This document shows positions 20,277 through 30,329 of a stretch of 64,000 bases of DNA, piece by piece. The position numbers and the translations under genes are program-made. Position 1 is the first letter of the stretch; every line of letters starts with the position of its first letter. The stretch lies in assembly GCA_964035575.1 (NCBI GenBank), contig OZ037914.1, positions 134,176 through 198,175 on the forward strand, written 5' to 3'. The DNA is from Rhynchopus sp. YZ270_cl-10 (Eukaryota > Euglenozoa > Diplonemea > Diplonemida > Diplonemidae). The notes under the pieces were generated by a model. It saw only the letters and a list, made by a program, of their open reading frames with translations, was not told where the DNA came from and ran no database searches.

Positions 20277-21266
20277 TTACACCACAGAGTGGACGGCGTC
20301 CATGGCGACACCGCACTTGTTCTCACCACGCACAATGCGGTAGTATCCCTCCTCTCCCCAGCTTGCTGCCCAGGAGTTCTTGATCTTCCAGTAGTCAACG
20401 CCGTTCTCGGTACCGAAGCCAACAATCAGGACAGCGTGGTCAAGGTCGCGTGCAGAGGATCCACAGTGCTTCGGGCTGTCAATTCCACCCTTGTAGTCCT
20501 GCATGGGGGTGGCGTCAATGCCGATGGTGATGGGTCCGACCTGGGCAAGCTGGTTCGAGATGTCGGACTCCTGCGACGCCTTGTCGGACACCTGGAACCA
20601 CTTGGTGATGTTGGCAACGCTCTTGTGTCCCTCCACGCAGAGGTGGCGGATGCCGAAACCAGACTTGTACGGGTAGTCCGCCTCGGAGGCGATTCCACCG
20701 TTCTTCATGATCCACTTGAATGCGTTCTCCTGCAGTCCTCCACCACAGCCGTCGTCCGTCTTGTCGCACGACACAAGCTGCTGCTCCGACAGTGCCTGAA
20801 GCGGGTTGCCCTTCAGGAACCAGGTTCCCTCAATGTCTCCAGTGGTTCCGAAGCTCCAGCAGCTTCCGCACTGGCCCTGGTTCTTCACGGCCGTCACGGC
20901 TCCCTTCGTGGTCCAGTCGAAGCCCTCAGCGAAGGACTGGGTTGCGTGCTCGGGGAAACGGTTGCACGCGGTGCACTCGCCGTTCCAACGCGGTGCGTCG
21001 GCGGGAAGTGCCTTGCCACGCCTGTTTGCGTACGTGCGCTTGAAGTCCTCCTGGGTCATGTCGGAGAACTGGGTCAGGCCAGACGCAGGGTTTCCGGACT
21101 TGGCCACACGCTCAAGCGAGGCCTCGAAGGCAGCGAAACGTGCCTGCTCCTCGTCTGCCTTGTACGTCTTCCCGAAGTGGTCCTTGTACAGGGAGAACGA
21201 CACCTCGTTCTGGGTCAGGGCAGAGGCACAGTGAAGTGCCGCAAGGCCGGTCATCATCGCCTTCAT
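20277..21266 (-). CDS. Papain-family cysteine protease (cathepsin L-like), copy B
   Basis: 329 aa, with the same signal peptide, propeptide and catalytic residues (Q130, C136, H277, N297) as copy A. It differs from A by a few bases; the visible protein changes are DYKGG for DYRGG and SPKHCG for SPKNCG, near residues 259-268. Both flanks are different from those of A and C: the 5' leader (AACAAACAAAATG) and the 3' spacer are unique. Only the coding region is shared, which suggests gene conversion limited to the gene or an older duplication with homogenised coding DNA. Confidence 0.93.
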   Translation of the reverse strand: MKAMMTGLAALHCASALTQNEVSFSLYKDHFGKTYKADEEQARFAAFEASLERVAKSGNPASGLTQFSDMTQEDFKRTYANRRGKALPADAPRWNGECTACNRFPEHATQSFAEGFDWTTKGAVTAVKNQGQCGSCWSFGTTGDIEGTWFLKGNPLQALSEQQLVSCDKTDDGCGGGLQENAFKWIMKNGGIASEADYPYKSGFGIRHLCVEGHKSVANITKWFQVSDKASQESDISNQLAQVGPITIGIDATPMQDYKGGIDSPKHCGSSARDLDHAVLIVGFGTENGVDYWKIKNSWAASWGEEGYYRIVRGENKCGVAMDAVHSVV

Positions 21267-21502
21267 TTTGTTTGTTGTTGTTGTGTGTGAATGTGGTCTG
21301 TATGTAGTGTAGTGTGGGAATCATTATTGTACCAAGGTTGAAAAGGAAAGTAGTAACTTTGTTCCATCGCTTCCCTCCTACCAACACTATACCTGTGACC
21401 AACACTATGCGAAGTGCCATGGGGAATAAGACCTGCTCCATATAATGCAATGCATCATGTCTGCCTCCAAGCATCAATCATCCTGCTTCAACTCACAATA
21501 CA

Positions 21503-22209
21503 AATCTTGCACCCGCGATTGAGCCTTCCAGGGGCATCGAGGCAGGTCGGAGCTGCAACCCTGTGGCTCACCCACGACAGGAGCTTTTCAAAAAAAAAGA
21601 GGTGAGTGAGAAAGTGAGGTGAATGAAATGTATCTAGCAAAGAGGATAGCCTCAGAAGAACACCGAAGTAGTCCAGCCAAGGAACCAAGGCAATGCATGT
21701 GTACCCAACCAAGTCGTATCCCTCAAAGGGAATCCCTCATCTCAACAAGAATGTTGCAGAACTGTGTGACACATGGTTTAGCCGTTGAGACTCGCGAAGG
21801 TTGCAGCCCAGCACAGGGCATCGCGAGCGACATAGAATATGTGTAACGCAGCAGGCAGGCCTGCGTGCTTTGCTTTACGACAACATCCAGCGTGGAGCTG
21901 TGCATCACAGAATGCGGATGCCTCCAAACCCAATCGATGGTCGATGTTTTACTTTTGTTTTGTTTGTTTGCTTGTTTATTTCGGAACTCAGATGGTGGTG
22001 CATGTTGAAGCATCGGCACAGAGACAGCCAAAAAGACTGCCCAATACGATTGGAGTGATTTGTGTGTGAATGTTTATCACCACTGACCTGCAAACGTCGT
22101 CTCGGGCAAGCAAAAAACGTGAATCAGCAGTTGTGAAAGCTTGCGAGTTAGGTGTTCGTATTCAACCGACACAAGGCCGTCAGATAGTACCGATCCTGTT
22201 GTTTCATCC
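21503..22209. repeat. Repeat block R5-R2-R3-R4
   Basis: R5 (21503-21755), R2 (21756-21952), R3 (21983-22113) and R4 (22125-22209). The block is nearly identical to 53594-54291. R5 replaces R1 as the left neighbour of R2 in these two blocks, so the repeats behave as exchangeable modules. It lies in the 5' flank of protease B. Confidence 0.8.
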
Positions 22210-22378
22210 TCTCCAGAGCAGGCTGCAGACAAACAGTGGGGTGGGAAATATGAACTTTTCCCGGTTTTTCGTCTCCTTAGTTTTGTGTTCTGCTCCATCC
22301 GTCACTTCGTGACCACAGGGAGTGATACCCGCACACCCAAAGCAAGGGTCAGAAGTTGTCAGGATTGACGTATGTGCA

Positions 22379-22453
22379 GTCTTGGCAAGATCGGAACGGG
22401 TGGTAAAGCCCCACGGAGGTCGAGGGTGGCTTCCACTAGCTAGGACCGCCTTT
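22379..22453 (-). repeat. 75-bp dispersed element with tRNA-like A-box, copy 2
   Basis: One or a few base differences from the copy at 4188-4262. Flanks on both sides differ, so it moved as a discrete unit. Confidence 0.4.
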
Positions 22454-23263
22454 TGTGTGTTGCGACACAACATTTGCCATGTGAGAAACCCCCCACCCCA
22501 ACAACACTGGACTGCACAAACAAAAGGGGCCCTTCAAGGGTGTGGGGGATCATTTATTTTAGCCTTCCCCGCGGTGGAAATCTATTATCAAAAAAACCAA
22601 AAGCGGCAAGGCGGGGTTACGGGGGGGGAGGAACGGTTAGAGAGGACAGTAGGACCGCACACAAAGGGGGGGGAAGACACAACCTTGAGAGAAGCAAGAA
22701 AGAGAAGAAGAAAACATGGCCGAGCTGGTCCGCACCCTATCACCGCAAAGAGAAGAACGCGGAACAGTCGTCTGCGGAGGTCAGGTGGACTTCCCTGGAG
22801 CGACGTTCTCTCCCACACATTATTTTTTTTTTACATTTTTTTCTTGAAACATCGACAATACAATACAAATCCCCCATGTATGCACATTGTTGTCTTCTTT
22901 TGCGGCCTTTTGTGTGCTTCCCTTTGCAGTACGTTGTCTCTCTCTTCTCTCTCTGCTCACCGATTAACGCGATGGGGGCTAGGTTATATGTTGCTAGACG
23001 GGGGGGATGTCCCTCTATTTTCTGTCTGGTTTGCTGTTTCATGTACGTGCCACATGCAGCGCGTGTGCACCAATGTGGGCTTCCTTCATGTGTGTGGGTG
23101 TGAGGCCACGCTGGTATGGCGTATTGCTTTGAAAGGCACAACCATCAGACGTCAGAAGAAACAAGGCACCGACACATTCAGCCTCTTGCAGGTGGGTGTG
23201 GGAAAGACACACATATCCGAAGACGTGATGTGTGCTACCATGGGTGCCGTCCAGGTGGCCCCG
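22454..23263. other. Spacer, no supported gene
   Basis: Purine-rich and T-rich low-complexity sequence. A plus-strand frame of 352 codons spans 22322-23380, but it crosses repeat DNA, has no domain and overlaps the well-supported minus-strand gene at its end. I do not accept it. Confidence 0.5.
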
Positions 23264-23625
23264 CTATCGGTTCAGATTGTCCTCAACGAACGAAGCCGGC
23301 CCCTGTGCATCCTGTATCGACTCAAGAAGCTGCTTGTAGCAGTCTTTGTGTATCTGTGGCGTGGTGTGTGGTTTGAGTGAGAAGGTGGCAAGGGTGCATA
23401 CCTCGTATGTGAGCGACCCTTCCTGGCCACCAGAGACATAGATCTTCACAAACTGTTCCGACTTGGTGACCTGTGTTGAGTGATGTGCTGTGGAGGATGT
23501 TTTTTGGTGCATACCTGAATGATTTTGTGCACGTTCAGCAGGTACACCTCCTTGGTCTGCGTGTTCGTGATCTCGATGAAGCCTCTGCAGGCGGCACGAG
23601 CCTTCACGGGTGGTGTGTTGCCCAT
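23264..23625 (-). CDS. Small three-exon gene encoding an 89-aa protein, function unknown
   Basis: Exons 23625-23515, 23470-23402 and 23353-23264 are joined by two phase-0 introns of 44 and 48 nt. Both begin GTATGC; they end ACACAG and CCACAG. The protein starts MGNTPPVKARAACRGFIEIT, continues with NVHKIIQ joined to VTKSEQFVKIYVSGG, and ends with a helical YKQLLESIQDAQG segment. The pattern is a small beta-rich domain followed by a helix. Clean splicing and even codon use make it a real gene, but I do not recognise the family. The start ATG lies 17 nt after an AACACAG. Confidence 0.7.
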
Positions 23626-23758
23626 AGTGCTTCCTTCCGGTCTGTGTTGGCTGTGTTACTCTTTTATTCTATATTTCCCTGTAATATGGCATAGTGGTGT
23701 TGGTGGTCCATGCAACTGCATCACCACATTGTCAGAAAAGTGAACAACGTGCAGAAGC

Positions 23759-24571
23759 ATGAATTTTGTCAATTTTGACAACAGCCGTTCTGTGCCCAGA
23801 ACAAAATGGAGCGAATTGGAAACGCAAGAGAGCATCGAAACGCACTCTGCGCGGGACCTCTACTTGGGGCTACGTAGGTTCCATGCAGTGGGGGAGTTTG
23901 CGGCCGGGCACTTTCACAAAGTGTTTGGTTCCGTTGATGTGCCCATGAGCCTCGAACTTTCTGGGGAGCAGGGTTTGCGTACCTGGCACCTCTCCTCCGA
24001 AATCCTGCACCACGGACCCTCCCTGCAGGAAGGGCATTACACCACCAACGTTCGGCTTCCGTCCGGAAAGTGGGTGTGGTGCAATGCTCCACCAGCCCTG
24101 CCCGCATCACTGCTGCGCAAGAAGAAAGTTCCTCCGAAGAAACGTGCTGTATCTGCTGTCCCGCTTTCTTCTCCCAGATTTTGGATCAAGGAAACTTCGC
24201 AGTGCTTGACCGGCCCGGCGAAGTTCGTCGTGCTGTCGCTTATGGCGAAGCTGGACAAGGACGACAGCAAGAAGTACAGCACCCCCAAGGACAGGAACAT
24301 GACTCTGCGTAGAGACCTGAAGACAGCTCTCGCTGCTGCCCCGTTCCTGTGGGAGACAAGCCGCAGTGACTTCGCGGACGGACTGTGGCGTGCGCTGAAG
24401 GATCGCACAAGGTGTGGCGCAACGATGCACAAGGACGGGGCCTTTCGCCTTCTCGAGCACCCCTTTCCCATCCCTTCCGCCCAGTGTGCTGACTGTTGGA
24501 AAGGGGTGACTTTTTTACTTTTTTTTACTTTTTTCGAGAAACGTAAAGGGATGGGCGCAATACATCCTTAA
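23759..24571 (+). pseudogene. Fragment resembling the C-terminal half of a ubiquitin-specific protease
   Basis: This is the only sizeable plus-strand coding-like frame in the window (270 codons). Residues about 75-115 read LSSEILHHGPSLQEGHYTTN and then VRLPSGKWVWCN, which fits the catalytic-histidine box of USP (C19) enzymes, with the GHY histidine and a W...N segment. A KVFGSVDVPMSLEL stretch before it fits the preceding USP strand. The cysteine box and N-terminal half are absent, and the last 20 codons come from a poly-T spacer. The central part (KKKVPPKKRAV) is basic and not USP-like. It is probably a truncated gene copy, or an exon of a gene whose other parts are unclear. The ATG at 23759 may not be a true start. 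Confidence 0.4.
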
Positions 24572-25492
24572 GACAGTGTACCTCTCCCTTGGGTATCGAC
24601 AGGTATGCGGGGACAGGACAAAGAGCCTAGCAATGCAATGGCACTGTCCCTCTACACCACGAAAAGGAGCACACATGAACCACACGCCTGCAGTGACAGA
24701 GCTGCTCAGCATAGGTACAACAGCCCGCTGAGCTGAGACATCACATTCCTGTGCACATGCCTCACTTACCACACTACTGTTACGCCATATACTCACCTTG
24801 TGTGGAACGACTGTTGTCTCTTCAAAGCCTACACATCACACAACCCATCATGGAACGCTCTGCACTGTTTGTGACGACCCTGGCACTCTAGGATCCGATA
24901 TGCACATCAGACATCGTCAAACAAAAGAGCGGCATTCTGACAGTCCTTGGACAAAAGAAAGAGAATTTGAAAGTGCAAACGCCTCATGGACACAGGAGGA
25001 CACAGGCAAAAAAAAATTTTTTGACTTGTAATACAAAGCCCTCTCGTGGCAGTGTACCCTGATAAAAGACAAAAAAGGTGCACCTCGAACGCCTTGTCCG
25101 AGACAGGCACTTCATCGAGTGCCAGAAATTGAGATGAAAAAAATAGGAGAAACCTTTGATGAATTTGGTTCAAAATGGTACTGTTTACACTTTCGAAAAG
25201 TTCAAAAAACACACACAAAATGGACAATGTTTCGCTTTTTTGGAACTACCCACTTTTGCTTTCAAACACAAACATACCCCACCCTCACGTATCTACAAAA
25301 GTCAAATGAAAAAAGAAATCATACAAAAAAAATTCTACAAAAATTTAAACAACAAGACCGTTCGTTTAACTGTTAACCCCACCCCCCACACCCTCCATCC
25401 TACCCTTTTTAAAAAAAGCAAAGCTACAGAATCAAAAAAAAAAAGGGGGAGGGAGACAAAATGGCAACAAACGAAGCTACCCGAGCCCCTCC
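24572..25492. other. Spacer 3' of the LRR gene, with a short dispersed repeat
   Basis: AT-rich. At 25021-25058 it contains TTGACTTGTAATACAAAGCC followed by CTCTCGTGGCAGTGTACC. The same sequence is at 39381-39416 and 52246-52284. No gene was recognised. Confidence 0.55.
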
Positions 25493-28210
25493 TTAGGCCG
25501 CATTGATGAGAGGGATGAGTTGGCGTGCTTTCCGCATGAACTTGGCACATGCTTCCGCACACTCCTCCTGCTTTGCTGTGTACGTTGCGATGCGTTCTTG
25601 GTAGTGTCCGAGCTGCTCCTGCGCCATGCCCACCACTTCAGCTTCGGAGAAGCGTGCTTGGAAGTCAGGATAGCGCTCCTGCAGCATCCCCATCAGGTGC
25701 TCTGCACAGCACTTCCCTGTCGCCACGACACGCTTCTTCTCGTATGCGAGGGCACACTTCTCGCAGTGCAGCGCCTTCTCGACGTACTTCGCAAACCGTG
25801 CCTGCAGCTCTCTCCCTTCCGCGCTCATCTCCTTCGGGAACACCTTCCGCGGGGAGAGGGAGCTTCGCTCCGCACCCGGAGAATTCGCTGTCTGCGCGTA
25901 GTGTACTTCAAACGTTCTGTTCGTTTGCCCCGAATAGTCTAAATGGTGTGTCGAGAGGTGTTGCTGATGCTGCTGCTCTGACTGCGCCGCAGGAGACGCT
26001 GCTGCGCTGCTTGCAGGCGGAGGAAGCGGGCGATACCGTGTGTCCTGCTGTGTCCTCAGCTGGCTCTGCGGGTACGTACTCCCAGTCTGTGGATACGACA
26101 ACGAAGACAATGGCGACGCTGTGCGCACATTATGCGAGCTCTGCACTGCTTGCGACGTCTCTGTGTGCTGTGGTGTCGAAGCACCCACAGACACATTAGC
26201 ATTGGTGGGGTAGCGGTAGGCCTGTGGGGACACCGTACGCATGGATGAGTCCCAGTCAGGGCGCCTAGGGGGCGATGTATTGAGAGAGGAGGAGGGCTGT
26301 GAGGGTTGCGAAGGTTGCGAAGGTTGCGAAGGTTGCGAGGGGAGTGTGGCATGGTGGTCGTGGCTGTGGTCGTGCCGTGTGTCCTCCCACTGACCCGGAC
26401 GGACGGGGGAAGAGTGCCGGCGTTTCTGTGGTGTGCGTTCTGCGGATGGATGTGGGTGAGGGTGCTCCACCAAGGATGCAGACCGCTGCTTCACCCCCTG
26501 TGGTGACAACACCCCTGCAGCGCGTTCCCGCCTCTGTGGTGTAGGTGTAGGCGATGCCAACGCAGAGTAGTTCAGCGGTGCAGGCGGCGACTGTGCAGAG
26601 GACATCGGCGACACGGATGCAGAGAACGACGCATTCTGCGTGACCTGCGGCACCTCCAGACGTGCTGCGGAGTGTGCCGTGCCTAGGGTATCGCTGCACT
26701 TCTCTATTATGTTCTGTGGAGGGGGGTGCAGGGTGCAGTGGAGTGGGGGAGTGGAAGAGGTGGGCATACAGAGGATATGTCCGGGTGGATAGTCTCGAGC
26801 TCGAGTTTGAGGAACTCAAGGTCGGAGCGGGTGCGCAGGAGGTTCGACTGCAGGTTGGCGGATTGGTTCTGGTTGGATCGAAGCTCCTCCTGTGGTGTTT
26901 TTTGGATTGTTGAAGTGAAGGGAATGCAAGGAGAACAGAAGGGAACATTGTGTGATATGCACATCGTACCTTTGGCAAAGCAGTTTTCATCACAAAAAAA
27001 AAAAAAAAAAAAAAAAATGAAAAATGTCTTCTGTTCAAGAGAACATAAGATGCATGCCACAAAACACTACAATGTGGCATCCCTTTTTACACAAAATAAC
27101 TCCCTCCTTATCCCTCTGGTATACCTCGACAGTAAACTTCTCCTTCCGTATCGCGTCAGACTCTGTGTGGCTGATCTCAAGCAGCTTTGACACTGCGTTC
27201 AGCTGTCCGTCTTTGTGCGCTGACGTTGTGCGCGCATCCTCTAGCTCGCGTCTGAGGGCTTCCAACTCCTTCTTTGTATCGGTGAGCTCTGTTTGGAGGG
27301 GTTTGAGGCCTTTGCGGTCCCAGTGGAAGATGGCTGCGTTGCGCTCTGTGTCGGTCACTTCAACGTCGTCGAGGACAATCACACTGAGAACAGCGTAGGC
27401 CGCTATGCTGCGATAGCTGGAGGAACGGCACATGGCGTTGTCACGCAGGTCCAGCACCTCCAGGGACATAAGGTGGCGTAGGTGGTGCAGGTCGTCCAAC
27501 GCAGTCAGCCGGTTCCCCGCACACCGCAACACCGATAGGTTCAGTGGCCACACACCCTCCCCCGGCAAACTCTCCACAAAATTATAGTTCAAATTCAATT
27601 CCCTCAGATGCACCAGATGCGATATGTTCTCTACCTTCTGGATCCTCCCCCCAGACAGATCCAAGCTCGTCAACGACACCAACGGAGACAACCCTTCCAA
27701 CTTCACAAACGCATGGTTCTGCGCCGTCAACGACTTCAGATTCGACAACCCACCCAGATTTTCGATGCGAACATATTGCTCTCCTGGGCCAGAGCACTTT
27801 AGGGTTAACGTTTCAGCATCGCAGAGACGAGCGTTGGAACGGTGCAGCTGTTTTTTTACTGCCTTTTCTACAAGCTCGGGGGTGATGTAGCAGCGCACGG
27901 TGTGTTCGTGGCGGGTGGAGAGGTTTGAGTAGGTATTGGTAGCAAGAGGCGGCGGACGAATGGTAGACTTATGTGGCGTGGCAGCAGGCTCGGGGGTGAG
28001 TGCGTACGTCGGGCTGACGTGGTCTTCATAGTGCTGTTTGTGTCCTTGAGGGCAGCGCCGCACGCCACTGTCATCTATCTCCGCCATCGGGAGTGTACAC
28101 ACCACACACCGGTCCGCCTCAGACACTGTAACCAACTCCCTGCTCTGCGCAGCCATGATGTCCCTCAACACCTTCTTCTTGTCCACGGGAGACAGACTCC
28201 CGACCCGCAT
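25493..28210 (-). CDS. Leucine-rich-repeat and coiled-coil protein
   Basis: Exons 28210-27125, 26889-26770 and 26713-25493 are joined by phase-0 introns of 235 nt (GTATAC...CCACAG) and 56 nt (GTATGC...CCACAG); total 808 aa. The N-terminus has a CVVC...RCPQGH possible zinc site. About residues 130-280 hold SDS22-type leucine-rich repeats (LVSLTSLDLSGGRIQKVENI and similar). A coiled coil crosses the first intron (TELTDTKKELEALRRELEDA). A Ser/Pro-rich region follows, with a SQP repeat near 26301-26340. The C-terminus is a second helical domain (CAEHLMGMLQERYPDFQARF). LRR plus coiled-coil proteins of this shape are common in cilia and centrosomes, but that role is only a guess. The first intron contains a long T run and is the least certain join. 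Confidence 0.65.
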
Positions 28211-28525
28211 AATAAAGAATACAGTTTGAGGTCTTTTTGGAAATGTGTCTTAAAAAATCGGGATCCAAAGAGTGTATATTGTGTTTCTGTGGGGGGGAAG
28301 GTAGGGGAGGAAGGGGAAGGGGAAGATGAGACGTTTTCCGTTAAGGGTTGGGGGAGGAAGGAAGGTGGAAAAAAAGAGTGAGGATTGATTTTGTTTCAAT
28401 TTTCCAGCCGGAAGGCTGGGAATAACAAAAGAAAGGGGAAAGCTTTAAAGATCAACAACAGCTGGACAAAAAAATAAAACTTACTTTTTTTTTTGCTCAA
28501 GAAGCGGGCCAAGAAAAAACGTTAA

Positions 28526-30125
28526 CCCTATAAGAGCCAAGCCATATTTTCAAGCCACTTTTGAGTTTTTGTTTTTGGGGCTCTCCAACCGGTAAAGGGA
28601 CCCCAGATGCAAATTTTTGATCGTACCTGGCCGCAATTGAAAGATTTTGAACACGGCTTTCAATTCCATTTTTTTAAGTTTTTTTTCGAAAAAAAATGTT
28701 ATCCCCAAAATGAGGTGAGTATAAAATCCACTTTTTGGTTTTTTACTAATTCGGCCGGCCGAGGAAAAACACGTAAATTATTTCTGTCCGAAAATGGCGT
28801 TATTTGAAAGATTGATCACAAAATCTTTTCAAAGAAAAAAAAATCGAGCAAAAAGTCCTAGTAGAACCCAACTTATATGAGTGCAGCTCTGTTAGCAGCC
28901 ATGTCTAAAACTGGTTTCCTTAACGATTCACACTGAAACATGTCTAAAAACGTAAAAAATGGGCGATTTTTCACAATTTGGGCATCTCCTGAGGTCGAAA
29001 GCCCCCAGAATGGGTCGGAACGACCCTGTGACCCGAAAATCCATGAAAAAAACACCCCGAAATACGAAAAAACAGTGAAAATTCGGCTTACTGTGTGCTC
29101 TGCATAGGTCGTGTGTGTGGGGTGTTTTTGTGGTTTTGGTGGCAACTCGCCCCAGCATCCAAATGGCAAACAGATGCACAAAGGTTTTCGATTTTTGCTT
29201 ATTTTAAAAGATTTGAGTCAAATAGTTTCCCCATAAACCAAAGGATTTTTACGAAAACAAGCAGAACCATTATCAGATCATGATGACCCTTAGCCATAAC
29301 CATGTCCTTCGGGTCGAAGGGGTGCCTCTTGGGTGGGTAGCAGTCCACAGATCCAAAGTGCAATCAGATGCGTAAAAGTTTTCGATTCTTGTTTCTTTTG
29401 AAAGATTCGTGTCAAAATCTTTGAAATATATAAAAATATTTTAACGAAAACGAGTAGAACCTCATACAGAGCATGGGGTGTCATTGAGGAACCAGAATAG
29501 GGGGTGCTCGTCCAAAGGGCTTTGAAAAGTGGCACGACTCCCCCCAGCATCGAAAGTATTACCCGATGCATAAAAGTTTTCGATTTTTGCTTCTTTTGAA
29601 AGATCGGTGCAAATTCTTTCCACATAAAAAAAATGTTTTTACGAAAATGAGTAGACCCTATGTCAGAGCACGTTGTCCTACAGATTTTAGAATGTGGGGG
29701 GGTCACAGGGGTGCCCACACCCCCACCCCGCCTCCCCCCAGCATCGAAAGTAATATCCGATGCATAAAAGTTTTCGATTCTTGCTTCTTTTGAAAGATCG
29801 GCGAAAAATCTTTCGAAATATATAAAAATATGTGTTCACAAAAATGGGTAGAACCCGACTAAGGGCTTGTAGGCATTGGGTATCGCGAAAGGTACATATT
29901 TGGGGTGTGGGTGAAAAAACGTCACTTTTGGTGAAAGTAGCACCCCAGCCCCCAGCACCGAAAGTAATATCAGATGCACAAAAGTTTTCGACTCTTGCTT
30001 CTTTTGAAAGATCGGTGCAAATTCTTTCCACATAAAAAAAATGTTTTTACGAAAATGAGTTGAACCTGTCTAAAATCATGGCGTCATTTCGAAAGCCATT
30101 AAAGTGGCTCTTGGCTCTTATAGGG
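28526..30125. mobile_element. 1.6-kb non-autonomous piggyBac-like DNA transposon
   Basis: The element is flanked on both sides by TTAA (28522-28525 and 30126-30129). It has perfect 16-bp terminal inverted repeats, CCCTATAAGAGCCAAG, with AGCCACTTT repeated just inside each end. TTAA target sites and ends that start CCCT are the signature of the piggyBac superfamily (established knowledge). No transposase frame is present. The interior is built from at least five divergent tandem units of about 200 bp, centred on TTTTCGATTCTTGCTTCTTT near 29179, 29377, 29572, 29764 and 29979. It lies between the LRR gene and the 567-aa gene. Confidence 0.85.
29170..30060. repeat. Five tandem ~200-bp units inside the piggyBac-like element
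   Basis: Units share a TTTTCGATTCTTGCTTCTTTTG-like core, then GAAAGATCGGTGCAAATTC and an ATTTTTACGAAAATGAGTAG block. Spacing is about 198, 195, 192 and 215 bp. Similar but decayed traces occur at 28607 and about 28800, so the array may once have filled the element. Confidence 0.8.
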
Positions 30126-30329
30126 TTAAAACTCTAAAAAGAAAAACACAGAAGTGTTCGTCACTGCTCCTCGCTCCTTTCCTCTCTCCCCACTTTATTG
30201 CCTGCATTGTTCTGACGCTTCCGAGGGTTATCGCAGTCAACGTGCATTCACAACCGCAACAGCCACCATTCTATTTTCAAATAACAACCCACGACCACGT
30301 ACCTCCATACCTCCGTACCTCCCCACCCC

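Noticed and set aside
22322-23380. Plus-strand 352-codon frame
   Set aside because: It runs through repeat and low-complexity DNA and overlaps a well-spliced minus-strand gene. No motif.
29170-30060. CRISPR-like array from ~200-bp repeats
   Set aside because: Units are long, divergent and contiguous without unique spacers, and they lie inside a eukaryotic transposon.
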